Shown: positions 44,202-53,171 of the stretch, piece by piece
Numbering within the stretch: the first letter of the stretch is position 1
How the letters are laid out: every line of letters begins with the position of its first letter
Origin: an uncultured Rhizobiaceae group bacterium
GTDB taxonomy: Bacteria > Pseudomonadota > Alphaproteobacteria > Rhizobiales > Rhizobiaceae
Assembly: GCA_947501445.1 (NCBI GenBank)
Contig: CANMVS010000005.1
Location: forward strand, 299,981-363,980
Direction: 5' to 3'
Length of the DNA stretch: 64,000 nt
The notes under the pieces: generated by a model
The model's input: the letters and a program-made list of their open reading frames with translations, nothing else
What the model was told of the DNA's origin: nothing
Databases searched by the model: none
Position numbers and translations under genes: made by a program

Positions 44202-45704
44202 ATGGCAAATCCCAATGTTTTACTGATTGTAGCCGATCACTGGTCAGCCTCTCTCCTCGGGGCTGCTGGCCACACGGCCATTCATACGCCTACCCTCAAT
44301 CAACTGTGCGCCAATGGTGCGCGTTTTACCAATTGCTACTCGGAACATCCGGTATGCATCCCGGCGCGCCGCACATTGATGACTGGCACACCGGCCAAAA
44401 CCCATGGCGACCGCCGCTTTCAACCGCGATTGGAAATGCCCGATCTGCCAACATTGGCGCAGACGTTTCGCGATGCGGGATATCAGGCCAATGCGGTAGG
44501 CAAAACGCACACCTATCCGCAGCGTGATCGGATTGGATTTGATGATGTGCAGCTCGATGATGAAGGTCGAACGCTCTATGGCGTAACCGATGATTATGAA
44601 ATTTTTCTCGGCGATAATGGTTATCTCGGTCAGCAGTTCGGGCATGGCATGAGCAATAATGCCTATCAGACCACACCCTGGCATCTGCCGGAGGAAGCCC
44701 ATGCAACAAACTGGGCGACGGCAACAATGGCACGCACCATTCGCCGCCGCGATCCAACAAGGCCGGGTTTTTGGTATCTGGGATACCGCCACCCTCATCC
44801 GCCGCTCGTGCCACCCCAACGTTTCCTTGACCACTATGAGGGTGTGGAGCTGGACGAGCCTTTCATTGCCGACTGGGCCCGCGATCCGGCAACCCTGCCC
44901 TATCATCTACAGGGTGTAGCCGCCCGAGGCGGCTATACACGACGTGAGGAACGGGCCGCGCGGCGCGCCTTTTATGCCCTTTGCACCCATATCGATCAGC
45001 AAATTGCCTCGCTCATCGGCACGATACGCGAGGAGGGCATTCTTGATGATACAATCATCATGTTCACGTCCGACCATGGGGACATGCTGGGTAATCACAA
45101 CCTTTGGGCAAAACAGACCTTTTACGAATGGTCGTGCGGTATTCCCATGGTGGTGATGGGCACAAAAAACTGCCAGAAAGTTGGAATCAACCGCACCGAC
45201 AACAGGCTCGTTGGCCTGCAGGATGTCATGCCGACACTGCTTGATCTAGCAGGCATTGATGCACCTCAATCGGTTGAGGGACAGTCAATGTTTGGAAACA
45301 AAAAGCGCCCTCAGCTTTACGGCGAATTCGGCGAAGGTCGCCATTGCTCACGTATGTTACGCACCCAAACCCACAAGCTCATCTACTATCCGGTTGGCAA
45401 TGTCTTTCAGCTTTTCGATCTGGAAAATGATCCCGATGAAATGCAGGACCTTGCCGCTGACCCCGGCTGCACAGGCCTGTTGAACGACCTGAAGAAACAA
45501 CTGGCGAGCGAACTCTATGGCTGTGACTTGCAACTGCTCGATGGAGATCAATTCATCGGCGAACCGGCACGAACTTTTGTCGCTGGCCCCAACCGGGGTC
45601 TGTCGCTCACCCGCGGCAGCCAATGGCCGGTGCCACCGGTGAACCCCAAGGGGGATATGGATTTCTTCCCGGAAGCACCCGATAGCGACGGTACAAACAC
45701 CTGA
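44202..45704 (+). CDS. Type I sulfatase
   Basis: This encodes 500 residues. N-terminal metal site NVLLIVADHWSASLLG, then formylglycine signature CIPARRTLMTG (CxPxR; the Cys becomes formylglycine), MFTSDHGDMLGNHNLWAKQTFYEWSCGIP. No signal peptide, so it acts in the cytoplasm on imported substrate. Its place behind a TTT transporter and before a monooxygenase suggests a sulfate ester of a carboxylic acid. A choline-sulfatase-like or aryl substrate is possible; the specificity is not visible. Confidence 0.92.
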   Translation: MANPNVLLIVADHWSASLLGAAGHTAIHTPTLNQLCANGARFTNCYSEHPVCIPARRTLMTGTPAKTHGDRRFQPRLEMPDLPTLAQTFRDAGYQANAVGKTHTYPQRDRIGFDDVQLDDEGRTLYGVTDDYEIFLGDNGYLGQQFGHGMSNNAYQTTPWHLPEEAHATNWATATMARTIRRRDPTRPGFWYLGYRHPHPPLVPPQRFLDHYEGVELDEPFIADWARDPATLPYHLQGVAARGGYTRREERAARRAFYALCTHIDQQIASLIGTIREEGILDDTIIMFTSDHGDMLGNHNLWAKQTFYEWSCGIPMVVMGTKNCQKVGINRTDNRLVGLQDVMPTLLDLAGIDAPQSVEGQSMFGNKKRPQLYGEFGEGRHCSRMLRTQTHKLIYYPVGNVFQLFDLENDPDEMQDLAADPGCTGLLNDLKKQLASELYGCDLQLLDGDQFIGEPARTFVAGPNRGLSLTRGSQWPVPPVNPKGDMDFFPEAPDSDGTNT

Positions 45705-45749
45705 TCCACCATTGGCGACGACCATAGCAAATACAGATCGAGGATTAAG

Positions 45750-46991
45750 ATGAAGAAATTGCAAATCGGCATTGTCGGTGGCTCGATTGCGGGCTGTATT
45801 GCCGCCATCCTGTTGGGACGCGCGGGCCACACTGTCACGGTTTTTGAGCGATCCAAAAGCGGCCTTGTTGGCCGAGGCGGCGGCGTGACCACCTCACGCA
45901 AGGTGCTCGACGAACTGCGGCACCTGGATATTCTCGATGCTGATTTTCCCGCCGTTCCGTTCCACGACCTCAAAATGTCTATCCGAACAGTCGAAAATTC
46001 CTACGTCGGACACAGTCCGCTGAGCCGTGCCATAGATATGCACTGTGTCCATTGGAGCGGTCTTTGGGAGAACCTGCGCAAACGGGTACCTGACACCTGC
46101 TACCATCGTGGTCGATCCGTCATCAAAGCGGCACAGAACGACGGGCAAAACGTAATGCTGGAATTTGAAGATGGCGCACGCGAGGAATTTGACCTGGTGC
46201 TCTTTGCCGATGGTTACCAGTCTCTCGGACGTAAAATTCTGTTCCCCGATGTCGACATCACCTATCGGGGCTATACGGTGTGGCGTGGGGTACTGCCGGA
46301 CAGTGCAGTGGATGATCTCGGGCCACTCGAAAATCATCCGCGCTATTCCTATGTCGATATGCCCGGCAGTTTTGTCTCCTTTGTGGTGCCAAGTCGGCAA
46401 GGCTCTGTGGTTCCGGGTCAGCGCACCATTAATTGGGCTGCCTATATTCCACTGCCCGAGGCGCAGCATGAAACATTCATGATCGATAACAACGGCGAGC
46501 GACGCAATGGAACCATTCCCTCAGGCGCAATGCGGCCGGAGCAGGATGAAGAACTGAAGCGGTTGATGGCACAGCAACTGCCAACCTATTATGCTGATAT
46601 TCTGGCCAAATCGACCGGCAACCAGATCCAGCTCATCTATACAAGCACGCTGCCAGCCTATGGTAAGGGTCGCATTGGCCTGATTGGCGATGCCGGCATG
46701 ATTGTGCAGCCAATGACCGGTGCGGGGGTGTTCAAGGGCTATTCAAATGTACGGGACCTGCTGGCAATGTTTGAGCGGCATAATGATCCCGACATCGCTG
46801 TGACCCAATGGTCCAAAGAACAAACGCGTGTCGCACACCGCATGCTGGAACTTGGTGAAGAGATGGAAGATGCCTTTATCTGGAATACGATTGATCTGGC
46901 AACCACAAGCACTGAGGATTGTGAACACTGGTGGAACGGTGCCATTCGTGTGCCTGATGAGTTTTCCTATTTTGCTGAACCGGAGCGTTGA
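45750..46991 (+). CDS. FAD-dependent monooxygenase (PHBH-like)
   Basis: This encodes 413 residues. GIVGGSIAGCIAAILLGRAGHTVTVFERS is the FAD motif, then LVLFADGYQSLGR and RIGLIGDAGMIVQPMTGAGVFKGYSNVRDLL (GD motif). Resembles 2,6-dihydroxypyridine 3-monooxygenase-type hydroxylases. Last in the lacI-controlled operon. A hydroxylated aromatic or N-heterocyclic acid released by the sulfatase is a plausible substrate (inference). Confidence 0.88.
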   Translation: MKKLQIGIVGGSIAGCIAAILLGRAGHTVTVFERSKSGLVGRGGGVTTSRKVLDELRHLDILDADFPAVPFHDLKMSIRTVENSYVGHSPLSRAIDMHCVHWSGLWENLRKRVPDTCYHRGRSVIKAAQNDGQNVMLEFEDGAREEFDLVLFADGYQSLGRKILFPDVDITYRGYTVWRGVLPDSAVDDLGPLENHPRYSYVDMPGSFVSFVVPSRQGSVVPGQRTINWAAYIPLPEAQHETFMIDNNGERRNGTIPSGAMRPEQDEELKRLMAQQLPTYYADILAKSTGNQIQLIYTSTLPAYGKGRIGLIGDAGMIVQPMTGAGVFKGYSNVRDLLAMFERHNDPDIAVTQWSKEQTRVAHRMLELGEEMEDAFIWNTIDLATTSTEDCEHWWNGAIRVPDEFSYFAEPER

Positions 46992-47006
46992 CCGGAATGG
47001 TGCTGG

Positions 47007-47345
47007 TGGCTTTGTATAATGTCTTCGCGCCGTATCGCGCCTTGCGGCGCTGGCTCCAGACGGGGCGGGGCATAAGCCCCGACGCGCGTTCGCGCTTGCC
47101 GCTTCGCGGTAACAGTGTCCTCTCGATGGGGCACGGCGTGCCGCGCGGGAAATCTCTCGAAAGTCAGAATTCGCCGCACCCGGTGCCTACCTGCATGGCA
47201 CTCAAACAGGCCGCGACTGCGGCCCGGCCAATAATTTGGCCGCCCCTATGGAGCCAGCGCTGCAAGGTGCGATACGCCGTGAGCAGAAAACAAATCAAAC
47301 CCGCCAGCCAAACCCACATGTTCACAGGACCGCCCATCCTGCACA
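47007..47345 (+). repeat. Hairpin-rich dispersed element, copy A
   Basis: Starts TGGCTTTGTATAATGTCTTC and continues with CGGCGCTGGCTCCAGACGGG, ACGCGCGTTCGCGCTTGCC, CATGGCACTCAAACAGGCCG and GAGCAGAAAACAAATCAAAC. Small hairpins such as CGGGGCATAAGCCCCG occur along its length. It separates the monooxygenase stop from ohrR and has no coding sense. Related copies lie at 54031, 54254 and 63240. Confidence 0.85.
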
Positions 47346-47349
47346 GCAC

Positions 47350-47796
47350 TCAATCACCACCCGCCAACAGGGCGCGGCGGGTCTTGAACAACATGTCATG
47401 CATAAGCCGAAATTCACTGATGCTCAGACCGGATGCTTTAGCGATGCAGGATGGGATTTCTGCAGCGTCTGCTTCCAGCCCTTTTCCTTTATCGCTCAGT
47501 GAAACACGCACACGCCTTTCATCTGCGGCATCGCGCTTTCGCAGCAAAAGGCCGTTTTTTTCCATGCGCTTTATCAAGGGAGTGAGCGTGCTTGATTCCA
47601 ATCCCAATTGGCGACCAATGCCGCCAACCGTCTGATCATCCCCCGCCCATAACAGCAGCAGTACCAGATACTGCGGATAGGTCAGCCCCAAGGGGTCGAG
47701 CAAAGATTTGTAAACCTGACCGAAGGCGTGGTGCGCGGCATAGATGTCAAAACACAACATACCGTCCAGCGCAATTATCTCATCAACCTGTTTCAT
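47350..47796 (-). CDS. ohrR: OhrR, MarR-family peroxide sensor
   Basis: This encodes 148 residues. MLCFDIYAAHHAFGQVYKSLLDPLGLTYPQYLVLLLLW carries the N-terminal reactive Cys (C15) of OhrR; winged helix GGIGRQLGLESSTLTPLIKRMEKNGLLLRKRDAADERRVRVSLS. It is divergent from ohr. Oxidation of Cys15 by organic hydroperoxide would release the operator and allow ohr expression. Confidence 0.95.
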   Translation of the reverse strand: MKQVDEIIALDGMLCFDIYAAHHAFGQVYKSLLDPLGLTYPQYLVLLLLWAGDDQTVGGIGRQLGLESSTLTPLIKRMEKNGLLLRKRDAADERRVRVSLSDKGKGLEADAAEIPSCIAKASGLSISEFRLMHDMLFKTRRALLAGGD

Positions 47797-47836
47797 AGGG
47801 CATGTTCATCCTTGTCGGAATTACCTGCGATCAATT

Positions 47837-47905
47837 TAAGTTGTGCGCGACTTTATCGCAAGGGCTTGATTATTACGTTAAATGCAAATACATATCGTGC
47901 ACGAT
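47837..47905. promoter_or_regulatory. ohrR-ohr operator region with two palindromes
   Basis: Between the divergent genes lie AAGTTGTGCGCGACTT (47838-47853, imperfect) and the perfect ATCGTGCACGAT (47894-47905). Both resemble MarR/OhrR operators with a GTGC/GCAC centre in AT-rich flanks. The second sits about 30 bases before the ohr start. Confidence 0.6.
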
Positions 47906-47934
47906 TTAATCGCAAACAATTAAAGGATAGAACC

Positions 47935-48360
47935 ATGCCTACCAAAGTCCTCTACAATATCAGTGCAACAGCCACCGGTGGCCGCGATGGCCACTCTGCT
48001 ACAAGCGATGGTGCATTGGATGTTCAACTGGTCACGCCGACGGAACTGGGCGGGGCAGGCGGTGATGGCGTCAACCCAGAACAGCTGTTTGCCACGGGCT
48101 ATGCGGCCTGTTTCATGGGTGCGTTGAAATTCTACGCTGCACAAAGAAAAATTGCCGTACCGCAGGATGCAGCAGTTACCACGACCGTTGGCATCGGCCC
48201 GCGTGAAGATCTCGGATTTGGGCTTGATGTCAAAATTGCTGTTGCTCTGCCCGGTGTAGCGACGGACATTGCCCATGATCTGATTGCCGGGGCACATCAG
48301 GTTTGCCCCTACTCCCACGCCACCAGCGGCACGCTCAACATTACACCAACTCTTTTGTAA
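47935..48360 (+). CDS. ohr: Organic hydroperoxide resistance protein Ohr
   Basis: 141 residues from ATG 47935 (AAAGGA upstream); the frame from 47728 is a false extension. Motifs: VLYNISATATGGRDGHSATSDGALDVQLVTP, then the first reactive Cys in GYAACFMGALKFYA and the second in HQVCPYSHATSG. Ohr reduces organic hydroperoxides with a Cys-based, lipoyl-dependent mechanism. The conserved Arg and Glu are present in the usual places (ELGG, GGDGVNPEQLF). Confidence 0.96.
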   Translation: MPTKVLYNISATATGGRDGHSATSDGALDVQLVTPTELGGAGGDGVNPEQLFATGYAACFMGALKFYAAQRKIAVPQDAAVTTTVGIGPREDLGFGLDVKIAVALPGVATDIAHDLIAGAHQVCPYSHATSGTLNITPTLL

Positions 48361-48400
48361 ATCGGTGCGCTGACCAACTCACATCAAAAGGATCAGACCT

Positions 48401-48811
48401 GTGTTAAAAAAACTCTCAATCGCATTCACCGCTGGCAGCATAGGCGGCATCGCCACTGTCCTCTTCCTGATCATTGCCGGAGGCACAGGTCTGATGTCCG
48501 CAATCGGTATCACCCTGCCCTCGTTTGCCAATACCGGCTTCCTCTACAAACAGATCGCGTGGGGCGGCTTGTGGGGCCTGTTGTTTGCTCTGCCACTGTT
48601 CGGCACCGCCTGGGTACAACGCGGACTGGTCATTGGCCTGATGCCTGCACTGGCGACACTGTTCGTGTTCTTTCCGCTGGGCACGACCAGCAGCGGCGGT
48701 CCTGGCGTTGCGGGACTGGGTATTGGTGTAATGATGCCAGTGCTGGTTATTGTGGCCAATGGGCTGTGGGGTCTGTTAGCAAGCCGACTGTATTCCCGGG
48801 TGAACATTTAG
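48401..48811 (+). CDS. Small membrane protein, function unknown
   Basis: 136 residues from GTG 48401 with AAGGATC upstream. Four hydrophobic helices (AFTAGSIGGIATVLFLIIAGG, ITLPSFANTGFLYKQIAWGGLWGLLFAL, GLVIGLMPALATLFVFF, GLGIGVMMPVLVIVANGLWGLLA). I do not recognise it. Positioned 40 bases after ohr on the same strand, it may be co-expressed. Confidence 0.75.
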   Translation: MLKKLSIAFTAGSIGGIATVLFLIIAGGTGLMSAIGITLPSFANTGFLYKQIAWGGLWGLLFALPLFGTAWVQRGLVIGLMPALATLFVFFPLGTTSSGGPGVAGLGIGVMMPVLVIVANGLWGLLASRLYSRVNI

Positions 48812-48894
48812 CGTGCGCCCCGATCACTGGTCGTTCTGTTTTAATCGCGTCACGCCGTACCACGCTTGCCGCAGCGCGGTATTGGCTGACTTCA

Positions 48895-50823
48895 TCAGGC
48901 AACCATGCTCACGGCGCTCATCCGAGCACGGTTGCGCTGGCTGATGATAAAAGTTGCAAAACTCGCCAGGCCCACAGCAAACAGCGCAAAGCCGCCGATG
49001 CCCCAGTGGTCATGGCCGAACGTGGCATAGCCGAACATGCTGGCTGCTGCCAATAGCGCCAGCAGACGTTCCGCATAAGTAAGCCTGACTTTTTGAACAC
49101 CATAAAGAAGGATTGTCATTGTGAGCAATGCGATCGGGATTGCAATCAGGGATAACACTGAAGTTATGATGCTTTCAGACCGCAGGTTCAAAAGCGGATT
49201 GAAGACGATGAGGTAGGGGATGATAAAGCCGGCTATGGACAATTTGAACGCCTTTAGCGATGTAGCGAAGTAATTGGCACCTGATATGGCAGAAGCTGCG
49301 AGGGCGCCGAGGGCGACCGGAGGGGTAACTGCCGATAGAATGGCGAAATAGAAACAGAAGAAATGCGCGGATACGGGCGCTACACCCATCTTGATCAGTG
49401 TCGGCACTGCAACAATGGCAACCAGACTGTAGGCAGCAACCGGCGGCACGCCGCAGCCCAGAATGATAGATACAATCATCGTGATAAAGAGACCAATGAC
49501 CAGGTTTCCAGCGCTCAGCAGTTCGACCAGACCGGCAATCTTTGAACCAAGACCTGTGGTAATCAATGTTTGCGAAATCAATCCGACCACACACAGCGAA
49601 ATACCGATCTTGGCACCGATTTGCGCGCCATTGGTCAGGGCCTCAAGGAATTCCTTGACCGTTGGCTTCGGCCCAATTCGAAAAAAGCTCAACACAAATG
49701 CCGTGATGATCGCCCAAAAAGCAGCGATGCTGGGGCTCATGCGCATCAACAGTGCTATGGTGATGACGCTGAGCGGAATGATAAACAGCGGTAGTCCACG
49801 AAGAATAAGCTGTAAATCTGCCGCTTCTTCCGGCGGCGCTATATTTTCAGCGACCGACACATATTGAACGGCGACCATCACTGCGAAGTAAAACAGCATT
49901 GCCGGCAAGATGCCTGCCAGCATGATATCCGCGTAGGGCACACCGACGAAGAATGCCATCAAAAAGGCTGCGGCTCCCATCACAGGTGGCATCAGTTGGC
50001 CACCTGTTGATGCGGTGGCCTCTATGCCGCCAGCCAGGGCGCCGGAATAACCGACCCTTTTCATATAGGGAATGGTAAAGGCACCTGTGATCGCAACATT
50101 GGCGACAGAGGCCCCTGACACCATTCCAACCAGTGAACTGGAGATGACGGCCGTCTGGCCGGGACCGCCCCTCATCCGGGCACCGGCCAGCTTGCCGATT
50201 TCAGTGAGCGCGTCAGTTACATTCATGACGCCAAGCAGGGCACCGAATACAACGAACAGAAATATCTGATTGGCAGAGATGGAGAGAAAATTTCCGTAGA
50301 CGCCCGAAAGCCCCACCGACAGATAGGAAATTACATAGTCAAAACTGAACGGTCGATGGAAAAGCGGCCCCGGAATCCAGTGACCCAGCAGAAAATAGGC
50401 AACAAAGACACTGGCGACGATGGGCAACGTCCAGCCCCATGCGAGCCGGGTACCCTCAAGCGCCAGTAAAACAATGACCACCCCGACAAAGACATCCATC
50501 GGTTCCGGAAAGCCATACAGTTCTTCCAAATGGTCCAGATTGAGCCCGACATAAGCGGTGACCGCGAGACCGGCCAATAGCAACAGGCTATTTACAGCAA
50601 GCCGAAATCGTGAGCGGCTACCAACCATTGCCGATAAAAATACCAGCGTGAAGACGAAAGCCAAGTGGATATTTTGATGCTCCACGCTGCCGATCAGCAG
50701 GAACTGCGCGCTGATCATGTGATAGAAAACCATGCAGGGACCGACCACCAGGAGCGCTCTTCGGGCATACGTCCTCAGTACATTTTGTGACGCAGCATCT
50801 GCCACAGGATTTTCCATCGACAT
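48895..50823 (-). CDS. TRAP transporter fused permease (DctQM, TAXI type)
   Basis: About 642 residues. I start it at ATG 50823 (MSMENPVAD) because GGAGACC precedes that ATG; the ATG at 50841 has no such site. Fusion of the small (4-helix) and large (12-helix) subunits, with GVVIVLLALEGTRLAWGWTLPIVA and the TRAP-M motif MRGGPGQTAVISSSLVGMVSGASVANVAITGAFTIPYMKR, then GGIEATASTGGQLMPPVMGAAAFLM. Works with the TAXI binding protein encoded upstream to import an organic acid. Confidence 0.93.
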   Translation of the reverse strand: MSMENPVADAASQNVLRTYARRALLVVGPCMVFYHMISAQFLLIGSVEHQNIHLAFVFTLVFLSAMVGSRSRFRLAVNSLLLLAGLAVTAYVGLNLDHLEELYGFPEPMDVFVGVVIVLLALEGTRLAWGWTLPIVASVFVAYFLLGHWIPGPLFHRPFSFDYVISYLSVGLSGVYGNFLSISANQIFLFVVFGALLGVMNVTDALTEIGKLAGARMRGGPGQTAVISSSLVGMVSGASVANVAITGAFTIPYMKRVGYSGALAGGIEATASTGGQLMPPVMGAAAFLMAFFVGVPYADIMLAGILPAMLFYFAVMVAVQYVSVAENIAPPEEAADLQLILRGLPLFIIPLSVITIALLMRMSPSIAAFWAIITAFVLSFFRIGPKPTVKEFLEALTNGAQIGAKIGISLCVVGLISQTLITTGLGSKIAGLVELLSAGNLVIGLFITMIVSIILGCGVPPVAAYSLVAIVAVPTLIKMGVAPVSAHFFCFYFAILSAVTPPVALGALAASAISGANYFATSLKAFKLSIAGFIIPYLIVFNPLLNLRSESIITSVLSLIAIPIALLTMTILLYGVQKVRLTYAERLLALLAAASMFGYATFGHDHWGIGGFALFAVGLASFATFIISQRNRARMSAVSMVA

Positions 50824-50879
50824 AACCCGGTCTCCGTTCATGGAAGCAGGGGCCGGTTTGCCGGCCCGCTACCACCTGC

Positions 50880-51875
50880 CTATTTTACCACGCCAGCTTC
50901 GCGATATGCGCGAAGGGCACCTGGATGGATGTCTTCCGGTGCCCATCCATAAGCCAGAGATTCGGCCGACATCAGCTTGCCAAGAGCGTGATAGTCACCA
51001 AATTGAGCAACATTTTCGATCAAGGTCCTCGTGACTTCATAGGCCGCGTCCTCATCCAGTTCCGGATAGGAGACCCAGGCAATGGCATCAAAGAAACCAT
51101 CGAGATCATTATCGATGCCATCAACTGAGCCGGCAGGAACCGCCAGGTGGTTCATGGCGATGCCTTTGTCGATCACCGATTGAACCGCCTCTTTTCCCCA
51201 CGGAATGTGATAAAGCGGCTTGCCTGAAGCCAGCAGTTCAACGGTTTGCGGGCTGGGCTTGAATTCGCCGGTTAATGCATCGGCATAACCACCAACAATT
51301 GCCGCATCAACCGAACCATTAAGTAGAGCCTGCGCTGCATCCTTAGTACCCAGTCGCTCGATGTTGATCTTGTCTTCCATCTTCCAGCCATCGCGGATGA
51401 TGTGCATTGGTTCAATGGTCCACAGGATTTGTGGCGGCCGACCAAGTGCAATGGTCTTGCCCTGCAGATCTGCCGCTGTCTTGATGTCAGGATCGAAGGT
51501 CGCCAACCAAACCGATCCAAGCAGGTAATTGCCGATCAGCTTAACGTCGGGCATTTTTTGCTTGAACGGCTTCTGACCGGTTGTCGCCAGATAATTGATG
51601 CCCGTTGTGAACGCCATGAAGGTGCTTTTCTTCATATCCGGCTCTTTGTTCATCTGTTTGGCATTATAAACCAGACCAGGTGTTTCCGACGACGTCACCT
51701 GGATCTTGTCTGAATGTTTGGAAACAATCTGTTCAACCGCATTACCAAGAACGTATGAGCCGGTTCCAAAGGGGCCAGTTATCAGCGAGATCTGTGTCTT
51801 GTCTTCCGCCTGGCTGGTGGCCGGGGCGAGCCCGGCAAGGGCAATCGTGCCCAAAACAGCAAGTAATTTTTTCAT
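50880..51875 (-). CDS. TAXI-family TRAP transporter binding protein
   Basis: This encodes 331 residues; GGGAGGATA precedes the ATG. Signal peptide MKKLLAVLGTIALAGLAPATSQA. The TAXI features are present: ITGPFGTGSYVLGNAVEQIVSKHS, VTSSETPGLVYNAKQMN, ALGRPPQILW and LNGSVDAAIVGGYADAL. It binds the ligand for the fused permease encoded 56 bases further along the operon. It is the third gene of the IclR cluster. Confidence 0.92.
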   Translation of the reverse strand: MKKLLAVLGTIALAGLAPATSQAEDKTQISLITGPFGTGSYVLGNAVEQIVSKHSDKIQVTSSETPGLVYNAKQMNKEPDMKKSTFMAFTTGINYLATTGQKPFKQKMPDVKLIGNYLLGSVWLATFDPDIKTAADLQGKTIALGRPPQILWTIEPMHIIRDGWKMEDKINIERLGTKDAAQALLNGSVDAAIVGGYADALTGEFKPSPQTVELLASGKPLYHIPWGKEAVQSVIDKGIAMNHLAVPAGSVDGIDNDLDGFFDAIAWVSYPELDEDAAYEVTRTLIENVAQFGDYHALGKLMSAESLAYGWAPEDIHPGALRAYREAGVVK

Positions 51876-51911
51876 TGTAGGTATCCTCCCGATTATTTTT
51901 GGCTGTTGATG

Positions 51912-53171
51912 TCAGATCACCCGCTTCGCTCGAAGCCTGGCAATTTCGGTTTTGCTTAATCCAAGGTGACTGGCATAAACTTCGTGATTGTCGGCCCCCA
52001 GGGCCGGTCCGGTTTTGTATAGGGCGCCGGGTGTTCGTGAAAATTTTGGTGTGAGACCCTGCATGCGCACAGGTCCAAGTTCAGGATCGTCCAGTGACTC
52101 GATCATCCGGTTGGCAATGACCTGCGGATCCGTGAAAAGCTCATCTATGGAGCGAACACGCGCTGCGGTTACAGCATGGGATTCCAGCAACGCACAGGCT
52201 TCATCAGCATCACGTTCGCAAAACCACTGGCCGATGATTTCGTCCAACACATCGACATGGCGCAAACGCTGCACATTGTCGCTAAACCGCACATCGTCAA
52301 TAAGATCACGCCGTCCAATCGCCAAGGCCAGCCGTTCAAACAGCGTCTGGGTACTGGCGGCAAGCGTGCACCAATGGCCGTCCCGCGAGCGATAGCAATT
52401 GCCGGGGGCGGCATAGGGGTTCCGGTTGCCCGTCCGCTGACGCACCTCTCCCAACTGGTCGTATTCGATGGGCAGGAAATCAAGGATGCGGAACATAGAT
52501 TCAAATAATGAGACCGATACCACCTGACCGTCCGCATCCGGGTTCTGTTGGCGCTCCAACAGCGCCATCAATATGCCGAGCGCACCGAAAAGACCGGTCA
52601 CGGAGTCGGCAATCGGATAACCTGGATGTGTCGGCGGTCCATCAGCATGACCACAAAGAGACAAAAAACCCGACATGGCATCGGCGATCCGGGCAAATCC
52701 GGGCCTGCCGGCGTAGGGGCCCTCTTGGCCAAAAGCGCTGACCCGCAAAATGGTCAACTTCGGATTGACAGCCCATAATTCTTCCGGCCCCAGGCCCCAT
52801 TTTTCGATCGTGCCGGGTCTGAAATTTTCAATAAGCACATCACTTTCGGCCACCAGGTTCTTGAGCATCTGCGCACCTTCTTCCTGACGCAGATCAAGGG
52901 TCACACCCTTTTTGTTGCGATTGACGACCTTGGCCCATAACGACACACCGTCCTTATGTGGACGCAAAGCCCGCAGACCATCACCATCACCGGGCAGTTC
53001 AACCTTGAGGACATCGGCCCCAAAATCCGCCAACAATCCGCCAGCCAGCGGCCCTGCAATGATCGTGGCAATATCGAGAACACGGATGCCGCGAAGTGGA
53101 CCTTTGGTCTGTGTATTGTCGTTTGAACCGGCTGTTTCACTGACCTCAGGCAACGGATCGCCCCGATCCAA
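51912..53171 (-). CDS. CaiB/BaiF-family CoA-transferase
   Basis: This encodes 419 residues, starting at a TTG that overlaps the IclR gene by 26 bases. Family III CoA transferase: LRGIRVLDIATIIAGPLAGGLLADFGADVLKVE, LIENFRPGTIEKWGL, ILRVSAFGQEGPYAGRPGFARIADAMSG with the catalytic Asp. It probably activates the imported acid as a CoA thioester. With IclR, TAXI and TRAP genes, it makes a self-contained uptake and activation unit. Confidence 0.93.
   Translation of the reverse strand: MDRGDPLPEVSETAGSNDNTQTKGPLRGIRVLDIATIIAGPLAGGLLADFGADVLKVELPGDGDGLRALRPHKDGVSLWAKVVNRNKKGVTLDLRQEEGAQMLKNLVAESDVLIENFRPGTIEKWGLGPEELWAVNPKLTILRVSAFGQEGPYAGRPGFARIADAMSGFLSLCGHADGPPTHPGYPIADSVTGLFGALGILMALLERQQNPDADGQVVSVSLFESMFRILDFLPIEYDQLGEVRQRTGNRNPYAAPGNCYRSRDGHWCTLAASTQTLFERLALAIGRRDLIDDVRFSDNVQRLRHVDVLDEIIGQWFCERDADEACALLESHAVTAARVRSIDELFTDPQVIANRMIESLDDPELGPVRMQGLTPKFSRTPGALYKTGPALGADNHEVYASHLGLSKTEIARLRAKRVI

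Noticed and set aside
48840..48894. Resemblance to the hairpin-rich repeat (CACGCCGTACCACGCTTGCCGC)
   Set aside because: The match is short and does not continue into the other landmarks of the element.
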